Below are positions 17,167 to 25,414 of a DNA stretch of 64,000 nucleotides, in pieces (the first letter of the stretch is position 1; every line of letters begins with the position of its first letter). The translations under genes and the position numbers were made by a program. The notes under the pieces are model-generated. The model had not been told where the DNA came from. It did not search any database and saw only the letters and a program-made list of their open reading frames with translations. This stretch comes from Paenibacillus mesophilus (GTDB lineage Bacteria; Bacillota; Bacilli; Paenibacillales; NBRC-103111): contig NZ_VCRA01000001.1 of assembly GCF_005938385.1 (NCBI RefSeq), forward strand, positions 62,001-126,000, written 5' to 3'.

Positions 17167-18516
17167 TTAAGGGGCCTCGGAAATGACGAGAAGCGCATTG
17201 CTGACGGGGCGTTCAGACCCGTCGGATGGACGATTCAAGACGGTCAATGAGTTGTCGCCCGGTTTGCGGACAGCGTATGTCGATGATCCGCCCCCGTCCA
17301 CATTGATAGCCTCCTCCATACCAAGCGATTCCAGATAACGCGCCGCTGAGAGGAAGGATATTCCATCCGAATACCCTTTTTGCCGCCCGTCGAATACGAA
17401 GACATATAATTGCCCGTCTTTGGATGCGAAAATGGTTCTGGGATGAATATCCACATTTCGGAAATCGGCCATGTCCATTATATTTGCCGGTATATTTCCT
17501 TTATGAAGCAGAGCCCGTGCAGCAGGATGATCGGCACCGGCCACAGCATAGGATGCCTGATTCAATCCTTCTCCAAAATCGATTCGGATCGATACGCTGT
17601 CGCCTATGCTGACGTGCTCTTTGATCCATTCCGCTTTCTTTCCGCTCGCCGTGAGAACGAACGTTCCTTTGGGTAGCGCCGTGTTGTTCGACGCGTACAC
17701 CGCTTCGACTTTTCCGACCAGCTTCTTGCCCGGCTGCAGCTTTTCGTCGGGATTAACCGGCAATATCCGTACGTCTACTCCGAGAGGAGTGCCTGTGGAG
17801 TCGATCCCTTCGGATCTGGTTGTGGTGTTGAATCGATCGGTAAGAAAGAATGCACTGTTGCCGAGAGCCGCTTTCCTGATTTTATTAACCCCGTCCAGTT
17901 CCAGCTTTTTCCCGTCCGCAGCCTGAAACTCCGACGTAATGGAGAGATCTTCGCCTATTCTTAACTTCCGATCCTGCATTACGGCAAGGAATGTCTTCGC
18001 GGTACCGCCCGGCGATGTTACAATCTCGCCATCGGTAATCTGCAATCCTGTTGGAACCCCTGTTTGAATATCAAAGAAATCGAAGTTGAAGCCGGCGACG
18101 ACCCGATGATTCTCACGATCATGACGCTGGGCCATTGCCGTCACTTTTTCTTTGGAGCCGATGCTCGCGTCAGGGGAAACCACTTCCAGCCCGATGTTCG
18201 GGTGCAGAGGATTGATCTTCATCATGTAAGTCACCGCGACCGCTTCGCTTCCCGAATAGGTCTCGCTTGGCGGCTGCGGATTCTTCTCCCCATCGGGTTC
18301 TTCTATAAAGCGGTACCTCGAAGCCACATTGAACGATTTGCTCTCATGATCTACCCCTGGGGCAACTTGAACAACGTCATTTGCTGTCGGTCCGTTACCT
18401 TCCCCGGAAACGGTAGCAATGCCTTGTAAGATTCCATTTCCAAAAAACGCGGTAAAAGCAAGTGAACATGAGATTGCAATAACGTATCGTTTTCTTGGCG
18501 GAAACATGTCGTTCAT
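17167..18516 (-). CDS. Secreted phosphodiester glycosidase (NAGPA domain)
   Basis: A 449 aa protein with an N-terminal signal peptide or anchor (YVIAISCSLAFTAFFGNG). The C-terminal half is a NAGPA domain (PF09992): VVAGFNFDFFD near residue 140, and the hallmark INVDGGGSSTYAVRKPGD near 410. The family includes the mammalian uncovering enzyme, which removes GlcNAc from a phosphodiester, and bacterial glycosyl-phosphodiester hydrolases. The ATG at 18516 (GAGGAG upstream) is preferred to the GTG at 18522. Close paralogue of the next gene (the glycine-rich motif and C terminus are almost identical), indicating tandem duplication. Probably exported. Confidence 0.88.
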   Translation of the reverse strand: MNDMFPPRKRYVIAISCSLAFTAFFGNGILQGIATVSGEGNGPTANDVVQVAPGVDHESKSFNVASRYRFIEEPDGEKNPQPPSETYSGSEAVAVTYMMKINPLHPNIGLEVVSPDASIGSKEKVTAMAQRHDRENHRVVAGFNFDFFDIQTGVPTGLQITDGEIVTSPGGTAKTFLAVMQDRKLRIGEDLSITSEFQAADGKKLELDGVNKIRKAALGNSAFFLTDRFNTTTRSEGIDSTGTPLGVDVRILPVNPDEKLQPGKKLVGKVEAVYASNNTALPKGTFVLTASGKKAEWIKEHVSIGDSVSIRIDFGEGLNQASYAVAGADHPAARALLHKGNIPANIMDMADFRNVDIHPRTIFASKDGQLYVFVFDGRQKGYSDGISFLSAARYLESLGMEEAINVDGGGSSTYAVRKPGDNSLTVLNRPSDGSERPVSNALLVISEAP

Positions 18517-18559
18517 CCACACTCCTCTTATTGGCGATGAGTATTAGCCCTTCATTCCA

Positions 18560-19867
18560 TTAGTTTTCGTCCGAAATTACAAGCAGCGCGTTGCCGAGCG
18601 GACGATCCGCCCCGTCGGAAGGCCTGTTCGTCACGGTAAGCTGTGTATCGCCCGGTTTGCGGACAGCGTATGTCGATGATCCGCCCCCGTCCACATTGAT
18701 GGCCTCCTCCATACCAAGCGTTTGAAGGTAGCGCGCAGCTTCAATTAGCGATACGCCATCCGAGTATCCCCTTTGTCTTCCGTCAAACACAAACACATGC
18801 AAGTTCTTCCCTTTCATGGCCACTATCGTTCTCGGCTGATGATCCACATTTTTCAGATCGGACATGTCCAAGATTTGCTCTGGAACCTCACCGCCCCGCA
18901 GCAGCACCCTCCCGTCCTCCTGATTTGCGCTCCCCATTGCATAGACAGCCTCATTCACTCCTTGGTCAAAATCCGTCCGGAACGATACCTTTTTGCCCGC
19001 AGTCAAATGGTCTTTAGCCCATTTCGCCTTTGTTCCGCTAGCGGTAAGTACGAGCTTCCCTGCAGGGATCTTATTGTTCGGTTTCTCATACACCGCTTCG
19101 ACGACACCCTTGATATCCATGCCCGGTCTAACTTTCCCATCCGATCCGGTCGGGGATATAACAACTTCCACACCCGCACCTTTCGATAAGGTCGAGGCAC
19201 CGTAGCGGTCCGAGACGATAAATACATGATCGGTATGCTTTTCCTCCCGTACCCGGTTAACGCCGTTTAATACAATTGTTGAACCGTCCTCAGCGGTCAA
19301 GACCGAGCGGATGGCAACTGGACCTCCCATCTTGACGGTACCGTCCGGCATAATGGCCATATGGGTTGTAGTCGAATTATCCGGAGTCGTCATAATTTCC
19401 CCACCCATGATCTGGAAACCCGTCGACATCCCAGCCGGATAAAAAAAATCAAGATTAAAGCCGGCGACGACCCGGTGCCCCGCTTTGTCGTACTGGCCCG
19501 CGATATTGACAAGCGTGTTTCTTCCGGTAGCACGTCCCGCCGGCGATACGATTTCCAGCTTCACATGCGGATTTCCAGTATCGATTGCTGCGGTGTTAAG
19601 AACATTGGTTACACGGCTTCCCTCGAACAGCTTGCTTTGTTGACTTCTAAGATCGGAAAAACGGAACAAGGTCTCAAACTGCACCGTCTTTTTCTCGTGA
19701 ATTACTCCCGCTACGGGTTGAAAGCGTTCCTTGCCGACTCGGCTCATATCGCTTTCCTCCCCGGTGGCAGACAGCGGAGAAGACCATGTTAGGGGAAGCA
19801 ATAGTAGGCCGTGAATCAGAATGCATTTCGTCCATATACTTGCCGATTTTCTCCAGACAGGCATCAT
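18560..19867 (-). CDS. Secreted phosphodiester glycosidase (NAGPA domain), paralogue
   Basis: A 435 aa protein with a signal peptide (ILIHGLLLLPLTWSS). NAGPA-domain motifs match the neighbour: VVAGFNLDFFYPAG, VFVFDGRQRGYSDG and INVDGGGSSTYAVRKPGD. GAGGAG lies 7 bp before the ATG. It is the first gene of the block 19867-15804. Its upstream region carries a consensus cre box and a LacI-type operator that is also present before the LacI gene, so induction by substrate and carbon catabolite repression are both predicted. Natural substrate unknown; a sugar-phosphate diester such as a teichoic acid fragment is a hypothesis. Confidence 0.88.
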   Translation of the reverse strand: MMPVWRKSASIWTKCILIHGLLLLPLTWSSPLSATGEESDMSRVGKERFQPVAGVIHEKKTVQFETLFRFSDLRSQQSKLFEGSRVTNVLNTAAIDTGNPHVKLEIVSPAGRATGRNTLVNIAGQYDKAGHRVVAGFNLDFFYPAGMSTGFQIMGGEIMTTPDNSTTTHMAIMPDGTVKMGGPVAIRSVLTAEDGSTIVLNGVNRVREEKHTDHVFIVSDRYGASTLSKGAGVEVVISPTGSDGKVRPGMDIKGVVEAVYEKPNNKIPAGKLVLTASGTKAKWAKDHLTAGKKVSFRTDFDQGVNEAVYAMGSANQEDGRVLLRGGEVPEQILDMSDLKNVDHQPRTIVAMKGKNLHVFVFDGRQRGYSDGVSLIEAARYLQTLGMEEAINVDGGGSSTYAVRKPGDTQLTVTNRPSDGADRPLGNALLVISDEN

Positions 19868-19906
19868 GGAAACACTCCTCGCATTGAGTTGTTATTGTAA
19901 AGTTTT

Positions 19907-19920
19907 TGTAAACGTTTTCA
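19907..19920. promoter_or_regulatory. cre box (CcpA site)
   Basis: TGTAAACGTTTTCA fits the CcpA consensus TGNAANCGNNNNCA at every fixed position. It lies 40 bp upstream of the phosphodiester glycosidase start, downstream of the predicted promoter, a position expected to cause glucose repression. Confidence 0.75.
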
Positions 19921-20053
19921 AGTAAATCGAAAGTAATTCGATTTTTCGCCGCAATGTCATTCATTTTTTACTGGTTTTTAATTTGCTCTGATCCTACCTT
20001 TTCCTAGCCAGCCTGAGCGGAATCGCAATTAGCCCTTTACAAATAATTAATAA

Positions 20054-20068
20054 TGACACCGGTGTCAA
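20054..20068 (-). promoter_or_regulatory. LacI-type operator overlapping -35 of phosphodiester glycosidase operon
   Basis: The perfect palindrome TGACACCGGTGTCA (20054-20067) also occurs before the LacI gene at 22055. On the minus strand its first bases complete a consensus -35 TTGACA (20068-20063), with AT-rich sequence 16-17 bp further on. A bound repressor would occlude RNA polymerase. Distance to the gene start is about 190 bp. Confidence 0.7.
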
Positions 20069-20099
20069 AAATAAATATTGTGATTCTTTTTTTAGACTA

Positions 20100-20198
20100 A
20101 GGCGCGATCAAAAAATGGCTGATCCAATTTGAACGAAATTTCGCGTCACTACGCTACATTAGACAATCAAATTGGTCTATTATTTTTTGATCGCGCCT
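20100..20198. repeat. 99 bp palindromic element overlapping a gene end
   Basis: Outer arms of 17 bp (20100-20116 with 20182-20198) pair perfectly, followed by a 4x4 internal loop and inner arms of about 11 bp (20121-20132 with 20167-20177, one mismatch). The right arm supplies the last codons and surrounding bases of the DUF1868 gene, which stops at 20180. No U-tract follows on either strand. Confidence 0.65.
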
Positions 20199-20899
20199 AA
20201 TTGCTTCTCCCGCTGAAGCATCGCCCGCGCATGTTCCGTATAAGGAACAAATTTTGTCATATCTTCAAAAACAGTGTAATCCGTTTTTTCCATTTCAATC
20301 ACGTTCAGTCTCTCAACAAGCAGCCTGGAAAAATCGTGTTGAAACTGCTTGAACTGCAGCTCCTCCTCTGGGGTCAGTTGTATTTGCTGGTATCCGAAGG
20401 AAATGTGATAGCCGTATGTATCATGGTTTGGAAAACGGACCCCCGTCGCACGGGATGCTTGGTCTCTGAATTCATGAAGGCGCTGATGCGTTGCCTGATC
20501 GTAGGGGATTACAATAATCGTTGTTTTACTGACCCGCTCCACCTTCATCGTAAAACGTTCAGGGAACTCAAGTGGTTCCAGCGCTTTTGCAAAAAAACGA
20601 TCGACTTCTTCAAGCGGCGTTTTCAAATCCAAAAGGGACGACCAGTACGGAGTCAACCGATTATAGTGACACAGCAATTCAAAGACAGTCATATGAAACG
20701 ATTCGAGCGGATTCCATGTAAATTTATGAGCAAATGGGAGCTTGGTGGAATGCTCTTGTTGTATCCAAACAATTTCATCGAGCACCTTGGGCTGGTCGGC
20801 TAAATTGCATACGATCGTATTGCCCGGAAACGAACGGAAGGAACCGTCCTCATTGAATTTTTTTCGCTCACCGACGACATTGGTATAGTTATTGGACAT
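20180..20899 (-). CDS. DUF1868-like 2H phosphoesterase superfamily protein
   Basis: A 239 aa protein with the two histidine motifs of the 2H phosphoesterase fold: FHMTVFEL near residue 70 and YHISFGY near 165, with LPFAHKFTWNP between N-terminal strands. This matches DUF1868 proteins, distant relatives of 2'-5' RNA ligases and cyclic phosphodiesterases; a cyclic phosphodiester or nucleotide substrate is therefore likely. No signal peptide. The ATG at 20899 (GAGGTG 7 bp upstream) is chosen over the GTG at 20908. It lies downstream of the LacI gene on the same strand, so may share its autoregulated transcript. Confidence 0.7.
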   Translation of the reverse strand: MSNNYTNVVGERKKFNEDGSFRSFPGNTIVCNLADQPKVLDEIVWIQQEHSTKLPFAHKFTWNPLESFHMTVFELLCHYNRLTPYWSSLLDLKTPLEEVDRFFAKALEPLEFPERFTMKVERVSKTTIIVIPYDQATHQRLHEFRDQASRATGVRFPNHDTYGYHISFGYQQIQLTPEEELQFKQFQHDFSRLLVERLNVIEMEKTDYTVFEDMTKFVPYTEHARAMLQREKQLGAIKK

Positions 20900-20951
20900 C
20901 AGTAACACCTCATGTTTGTCATTTTCGTACGAGTTGCTCTACCTTCTTGGT

Positions 20952-20978
20952 TGGATTAGATCCATGCCCCCTAATCCA
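20952..20978. repeat. Hairpin after LacI gene
   Basis: Perfect 8 bp arms TGGATTAG / CTAATCCA with an 11 nt loop, 60 bp after the LacI stop. No U-tract; partial terminator or processing stem. Confidence 0.35.
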
Positions 20979-21037
20979 TCACCTCCCTCAAAAAAATTCC
21001 TCCATTGGATTACCAAAGAACTGCCGACGGCCGACGT

Positions 21038-22036
21038 TTATTTGACGCTCTCCCGGATGATCAACTGCGGATCGACTTCTATGGAGCAAACATCCTCCGC
21101 TTGAAGCAGCAATTTGTCGATCACTTCGAACATCTCATTTGCTAGCGCCTCAAAGTCTTGCGCCATCGTAGTCAAGGGAGGATAATAATATTTCGAAATC
21201 GGGATGTTGTCGAATCCAATGATCGAGACATCATTCGGAATCGACAAGCCGTTAGCATAAACGGAATGGTAGACGGCAATCGCCTTCTCATCCCCGGAAA
21301 CGAAGAAAACTTGAGGAACATCGCCGCTTGCTATTTTGCCGTCCACAAACTGCTTGATTCTTTCCAGGTTATTCATGTCATGCACAATCTCCAACTGATC
21401 GAGCGATATGCCGCTTCGCAGGTAAACGTCCCTGATCGCCTCCGCTCTCTCCAGATTCACTCCAATCCTTCCACCTAAAAGCAGACAAATACGAGTCAGT
21501 CCCCTACCGAACAAAAACTGTGTCGCTTCCAATATGCCTTTCTTGTTGTTATTGCTGATCGAAACGGGAACCTGCTTGTTGCTTTCAAACGAAACAACCG
21601 GAATCCGGTTGTTCTGCGCTAATTCAATCCGTTTGTCATTTTCCTGAAGATAGAACAAAATGGCCGCATCGATAAAGCCGCTGGATTGCTCCAGCATGGA
21701 ATTGATCAAATCGCCATCATCGTAAATGATTTCCTGAATCAAACTATAGTGCCTGCTACGGGCCGACTGGTTCATATACGACATCAGGATATCAAACCAT
21801 TGCGTTGTATTTTGCCCGTATGTTTTGCGAATGGAGACTAAAACATTTTTCATAGTCTTCGTGCTTAAATTTTTCGCAAAAAGATTCGGTTTAAAATTTG
21901 TTTGAGAAATGACCTTTAATATTTTGTCGCGGGTTTCCGGTTTGACACTTGGCTCATTGTTAATGACGCGTGAAACGGTTTTGAACGAGAAGCCCGACAG
22001 GTCCGCAATATCGCGGATCGTATATTTTCTTTCCAT
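21038..22036 (-). CDS. LacI-family transcriptional regulator
   Basis: A 332 aa regulator. N-terminal HTH: YTIRDIADLSGFSFKTVSRVINN, then the hinge-helix region FKPNLFAKNL, then a periplasmic-binding-protein-like sensor domain (GFIDAAILFYLQ, VFFVSGDEKAIAVYHS, SIIGFDNIPISKY). The ATG at 22036 after AGGTGAG is preferred to the GTG at 22045. Its own promoter carries the palindrome TGACACCGGTGTCA at the start-site region, so it should be autoregulated; the same palindrome controls the phosphodiester glycosidase operon, its probable target. The effector is unknown, perhaps a sugar or sugar phosphate released there. Confidence 0.92.
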   Translation of the reverse strand: MERKYTIRDIADLSGFSFKTVSRVINNEPSVKPETRDKILKVISQTNFKPNLFAKNLSTKTMKNVLVSIRKTYGQNTTQWFDILMSYMNQSARSRHYSLIQEIIYDDGDLINSMLEQSSGFIDAAILFYLQENDKRIELAQNNRIPVVSFESNKQVPVSISNNNKKGILEATQFLFGRGLTRICLLLGGRIGVNLERAEAIRDVYLRSGISLDQLEIVHDMNNLERIKQFVDGKIASGDVPQVFFVSGDEKAIAVYHSVYANGLSIPNDVSIIGFDNIPISKYYYPPLTTMAQDFEALANEMFEVIDKLLLQAEDVCSIEVDPQLIIRESVK

Positions 22037-22053
22037 CTTTCTCACCTATATTC

Positions 22054-22107
22054 ATGACACCGGTGTCATTTATTTTCTATTAAATCATCCTTTACATAAA
22101 TTGTCTA
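22054..22107 (-). promoter_or_regulatory. LacI gene promoter with autoregulatory operator
   Basis: On the minus strand, -35 TAGACA (22107-22102), 17 bp spacer, -10 TTTAAT (22084-22079). The operator palindrome ATGACACCGGTGTCAT (22054-22069) begins 9 bp downstream, covering the expected transcription start. Confidence 0.65.
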
Positions 22108-22138
22108 TACAAAAAAAACTAAGGTTTTGTAAAGAACG

Positions 22139-22303
22139 GAGGAAAGGTTCAATCTTCCGAAGGAATTTCCATTAAAGAACTCTAACGACCATTACATGCT
22201 AATCGGGAACGATCTAGAAACCGTCCACGTCAATTACGACAAGCTGAAATATCTCTGGAGGGAAATGGAAAACCCCGGTGCCAATGCGGCATCGGGGTTC
22301 TAA
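22139..22303 (+). pseudogene. Possible gene remnant (C-terminal coding fragment)
   Basis: An open frame ending TAA at 22301 translates to a protein-like sequence that includes NDLETVHVNYDKLKYLWREM. There is an ATG at 22196 (35 aa to the stop) without a ribosome site, while a GGAGGAAAGG at 22138-22147 has no usable start nearby. Its last codons lie inside the terminator of the minus-strand operon. Family not recognised; either a decayed gene end or chance. Confidence 0.25.
22271..22299 (-). terminator. Terminator of xyl/dehydrogenase operon
   Basis: A 12 bp stem with one mismatch (22271-22282 with 22288-22299), loop of 5, U4 on the minus strand; 22 bp after the Gfo/Idh/MocA stop. Confidence 0.65.
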
Positions 22304-22321
22304 ATTATGCTTTGCTTTATT

Positions 22322-23422
22322 TTACAGCCACAAGCTGTCGGCATTCATCGGCATAGGAGCCGGAGACTCGCACTTGCTCTTCATCTCGTAATGGCTGCCT
22401 TGATTCGACGCATCGTGGAACCCGTGCATCGCTTCGAGCACGTGGTACGCCAGGTCGCCATTCGCCCGATGCGGCCGGTTCTCGGCGATCGCCATCGCCA
22501 TGTCGAGCACGCCGACACCGCGGCTGTTCTCGGCGAAGCCGTGCGTGAGCGGGATTTGGCCCCACTCCTTGGCGCCTTTGCGGCGGAACTGGACCGGCCC
22601 TCCGAACGTATTCGGATCGGGTACGCTAAGCGTCCCTTCGCTGCCGTATATTTCAATGCGCGGCAAATTCGCCCCGCCCATAATATCGAAGCTCGTCACG
22701 ATCGTTCCGATCGCACCGGAACCGAATTCGAGCAGGCCGGCGATATGCGTCGGGATGTCGACTTGGATCATCTGCCCGTACTTCGGCTCGCTCGTAATGC
22801 GTCTCTCGGGGAAGCTCGCCTTCGTCATCCCGGCAATCCGGCTAATCGGTCCGAGCATGGAGACGAGCGCGGTCAAGTAATAAGGCCCCATATCGAACAT
22901 CGGCCCGCCGCCCGCTTTGTAGAAAAACACCGGATCCGGATGCCAGCCCTCGGGCCCGCGCCCCATCATGAAGGCGGTAGCGGCCAGCGGCTCTCCGATC
23001 CAGCCGTCGCGGATCAGCTTGATGCACGTTTGAATGCCGCCGCCGAGGAACGTATCCGGAGCGCAGCCGACGCGCAAATTTTTCTCCTTCGCGAGCCGGA
23101 TCGTTCTCTGTCCGTCTTCGCGCGTGACGGCAAGCGGCTTCTCGACATAGACATGCTTGCCGGCTTGCAGCGCCTTCTGGCAAACTTCCGCGTGAGCGGC
23201 CGGAATCGTCAAGTTGATGACGAGCTCGACTTGGTTGTCGGCGAGCAGCTCGTCTACGGAGCATGCTTTCGGTACGCCGAACTCCTCCGCTCGCGCTTGC
23301 GCCCTCGATACGTCCAGATCGGCGCAGGCTACGACTTCCAATCCCCGGTACAGCTTGCAGTTTTTGAAATAGATGGCGCTAATGTTGCCGCAGCCGATAA
23401 TGCCTACTTTGACCTTATCCAT
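22322..23422 (-). CDS. Gfo/Idh/MocA family dehydrogenase
   Basis: A 366 aa NAD(P)-dependent sugar dehydrogenase. N-terminal Rossmann motif VGIIGCGNISAIYFKN, the family EKP motif (YVEKPLAVT, residue ~96), then the alpha/beta C-terminal domain with FDMGPYYLTALVSM near 185. Cytosolic. GGAGGGG precedes the ATG. It is the last gene of the run xylA-xylB-dehydrogenase-thuA-dehydrogenase. Substrate unknown; with the ThuA protein it may act in a 3-keto-glycoside route for xylosides (inference). Confidence 0.9.
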   Translation of the reverse strand: MDKVKVGIIGCGNISAIYFKNCKLYRGLEVVACADLDVSRAQARAEEFGVPKACSVDELLADNQVELVINLTIPAAHAEVCQKALQAGKHVYVEKPLAVTREDGQRTIRLAKEKNLRVGCAPDTFLGGGIQTCIKLIRDGWIGEPLAATAFMMGRGPEGWHPDPVFFYKAGGGPMFDMGPYYLTALVSMLGPISRIAGMTKASFPERRITSEPKYGQMIQVDIPTHIAGLLEFGSGAIGTIVTSFDIMGGANLPRIEIYGSEGTLSVPDPNTFGGPVQFRRKGAKEWGQIPLTHGFAENSRGVGVLDMAMAIAENRPHRANGDLAYHVLEAMHGFHDASNQGSHYEMKSKCESPAPMPMNADSLWL

Positions 23423-23444
23423 GAGAAACAGGTCCCCTCCACCT

Positions 23445-24191
23445 TTAAAGTTGGCTGTCCGCCATGCCGGTGTACGTTTGCTTGTCAGCGTTCTTGGACG
23501 ATGCGGCCGCGTCGACGCGGGCCGAACGTTTGCCGTCCGCAGCCCAACGGAAACCCTGGCGCATCATCTGCTTCACTTGCGGCATCTCTACGATGTCGGC
23601 CTTATGGCCGAGCGAGCAGTAATACACTCGGCCTACGCCCCAGCGCTTCGTCCAGACGACCGGCATATCGACCGGCTTGTTGAGCGAATGCGGGCCGGGT
23701 GCAACGGGAAAACGGGTCGTGGCGAGCACCTCGACGGCCGGATCCACGTGCAGGTAATATTGTTCGGATTTCACCTTGAAATCGCCGATGCCTTCCAGTA
23801 TCGGGCCGGCGGCGGGCTTGATGTTGACCGTATACTCGACGCCGTCGTTGCCCGGATGGGCTACCCATTGTCCGCCGGTCATGAACTGCCAATCGACGTT
23901 CGTGCGGAACGAGTCGCACATGCCGCCGTGACAGCCGGCGATCCCGACGCCGCTTTGAACGGCGGTCGATACGTTGCGGGCCCAAGCCTGCTCGATTTGT
24001 CCCATCGTCCATACCGGCACGATCAGGTCGAGCGCCGCCAGCTTATCCGCATCGGCGAACGATTCCAGCGTATCGGACACTTCGACCTCGAAGCCGTCGC
24101 TCTCAAGCACGTTCCGGAAAATGGCCGCGACCTGCTCCGGCTCATGACCTAGCCAGCCGCCCCATACGATTAACGCACGTTTGCTGTCCAT
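23445..24191 (-). CDS. ThuA-like domain protein
   Basis: A 248 aa protein of the trehalose-utilisation ThuA fold (glutamine amidotransferase-like). Motifs: ALIVWGGWLGHEPEQVAAIF at the N terminus, GIAGCHGGMCDSFR near residue 88 and VYYCSLGHKADIVEM near 200. The ATG at 24191 after GGGAGG removes a spurious 32-residue extension. Sits between two Gfo/Idh/MocA genes with gaps of 22 and 16 bp. ThuA/ThuB pairs in rhizobia process 3-keto-disaccharides, so a partner role to the flanking dehydrogenases is likely. Confidence 0.85.
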   Translation of the reverse strand: MDSKRALIVWGGWLGHEPEQVAAIFRNVLESDGFEVEVSDTLESFADADKLAALDLIVPVWTMGQIEQAWARNVSTAVQSGVGIAGCHGGMCDSFRTNVDWQFMTGGQWVAHPGNDGVEYTVNIKPAAGPILEGIGDFKVKSEQYYLHVDPAVEVLATTRFPVAPGPHSLNKPVDMPVVWTKRWGVGRVYYCSLGHKADIVEMPQVKQMMRQGFRWAADGKRSARVDAAASSKNADKQTYTGMADSQL

Positions 24192-24207
24192 AGGTACGGA
24201 ACCTCCC

Positions 24208-25368
24208 TCACATCTCGCCGATTTGCACCCAGCGTTTCTCGTCGATCGAGCGCTCCACCGCTTCCAATACCGCCTGACAAAGCACACCGTCGTGGAAATT
24301 CGGCACCGGTTGTCGGTTTTCCTGCAACGCTTTCAACATTTCTACCACTTCGTGGATAAAGGTATGCTCATAGCCGATCGTATGCCCCGGCGGCCACCAA
24401 GCCTCCGAGTACGCGTGAGCGGGGTCGGTCGCCAACACGCGGCGAAAGCCTTGAACGTCGGCCGGATCGCCGGCAAAGTACACTTGCAGCTCGTTCATCC
24501 GTTCGAAATCGAACTTCACACTGCCGAGACTGCCGTTAATTTCGAACGAGTTCGTGCAGCGGTGGCCTGCTGCTAAGCGGGTCGCCTCGAAGCTGCCGAG
24601 CGCCCCGTTCGCGAAGCGGGACAGGAACAGCGTCGCATCATCGACGGTGACGGGGCCTGTAGCGCCCGACCCGCCCCCTGTGGCGCTTAATCCGGTCATC
24701 GAGCCGGGGAGAGGCCGCTCTTTGATGAACGTTTCGCTCATCCCGATTACTTCCTCCATCTCGCCGACGAGAAACCGGGCCATATCGATCAGATGCGCCC
24801 CGAGGTCGCCGTGAGCGCCGGAGCCGGCTACCGTCTTATCGAGCCGCCAGACGAGCGGGAAGCCGGGGTCGAGTATCCAATCCTGCAGAAACACGGCGCG
24901 GAAATGATAGATGCGTCCGAGCCGCCCTTCCCCGATCAGCTTCTTCGCAAGCTGTACCGCCGGGGCGAACCTATAGTTGAATCCGATCATATGCTTGACG
25001 CCGGCCGACTCCGCCGCCGCCAGCATTTCCCGCGCATCGGTCAGTGTCAAGGCGAGCGGCTTCTCGCACAATATATGCTTGCCCGCCTTCGCCGCCGCGA
25101 GGGCGATCTCCTTATGAGCGTCGCTCGGAGCGTTAATATCGACAAGATCGATATCGTCGCGGCGGACGAGCTCCCGCCAATCGGTCGACGCTTCTTCCCA
25201 GCCGAACTGCCGGGCCGCCTGTCTTACGCCATCATCGTTCCTTCCGCATATGACCTTCATGACGGGCGTCGGCGTGTCCGGAAAAAACATCGGTATATCC
25301 CGGTATGCATGGCTGTGCGCTTTGCCCATAAATTTGTAGCCGATCATGCCGACTCGGACTTGATTCAT
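24208..25368 (-). CDS. Gfo/Idh/MocA family dehydrogenase
   Basis: A 386 aa cytosolic oxidoreductase. Rossmann start VRVGMIGYKFMGKAHSHAY, EKP motif ILCEKPLALT near residue 95, and GDLGAHLIDMARFLVGEM near 185 in the substrate domain. The ATG at 25368 follows GGGAGG; the longer in-frame upstream stretch runs into xylB and is not coding. Lies 46 bp after xylB in the xyl operon; typical substrates of this subgroup are inositol- or xyloside-like, but the exact one cannot be read from sequence. Confidence 0.9.
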   Translation of the reverse strand: MNQVRVGMIGYKFMGKAHSHAYRDIPMFFPDTPTPVMKVICGRNDDGVRQAARQFGWEEASTDWRELVRRDDIDLVDINAPSDAHKEIALAAAKAGKHILCEKPLALTLTDAREMLAAAESAGVKHMIGFNYRFAPAVQLAKKLIGEGRLGRIYHFRAVFLQDWILDPGFPLVWRLDKTVAGSGAHGDLGAHLIDMARFLVGEMEEVIGMSETFIKERPLPGSMTGLSATGGGSGATGPVTVDDATLFLSRFANGALGSFEATRLAAGHRCTNSFEINGSLGSVKFDFERMNELQVYFAGDPADVQGFRRVLATDPAHAYSEAWWPPGHTIGYEHTFIHEVVEMLKALQENRQPVPNFHDGVLCQAVLEAVERSIDEKRWVQIGEM

Positions 25369-25414
25369 CTTTAGTTCATCCTCCCTAGGTGTAACAGGAT
25401 TCGATGACGACGGA

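Noticed and set aside
24192..24287. Upstream extension of the ThuA-like protein
   Set aside because: The 32 extra codons overlap the preceding dehydrogenase gene, are rich in R, W and C, and lack a ribosome site.
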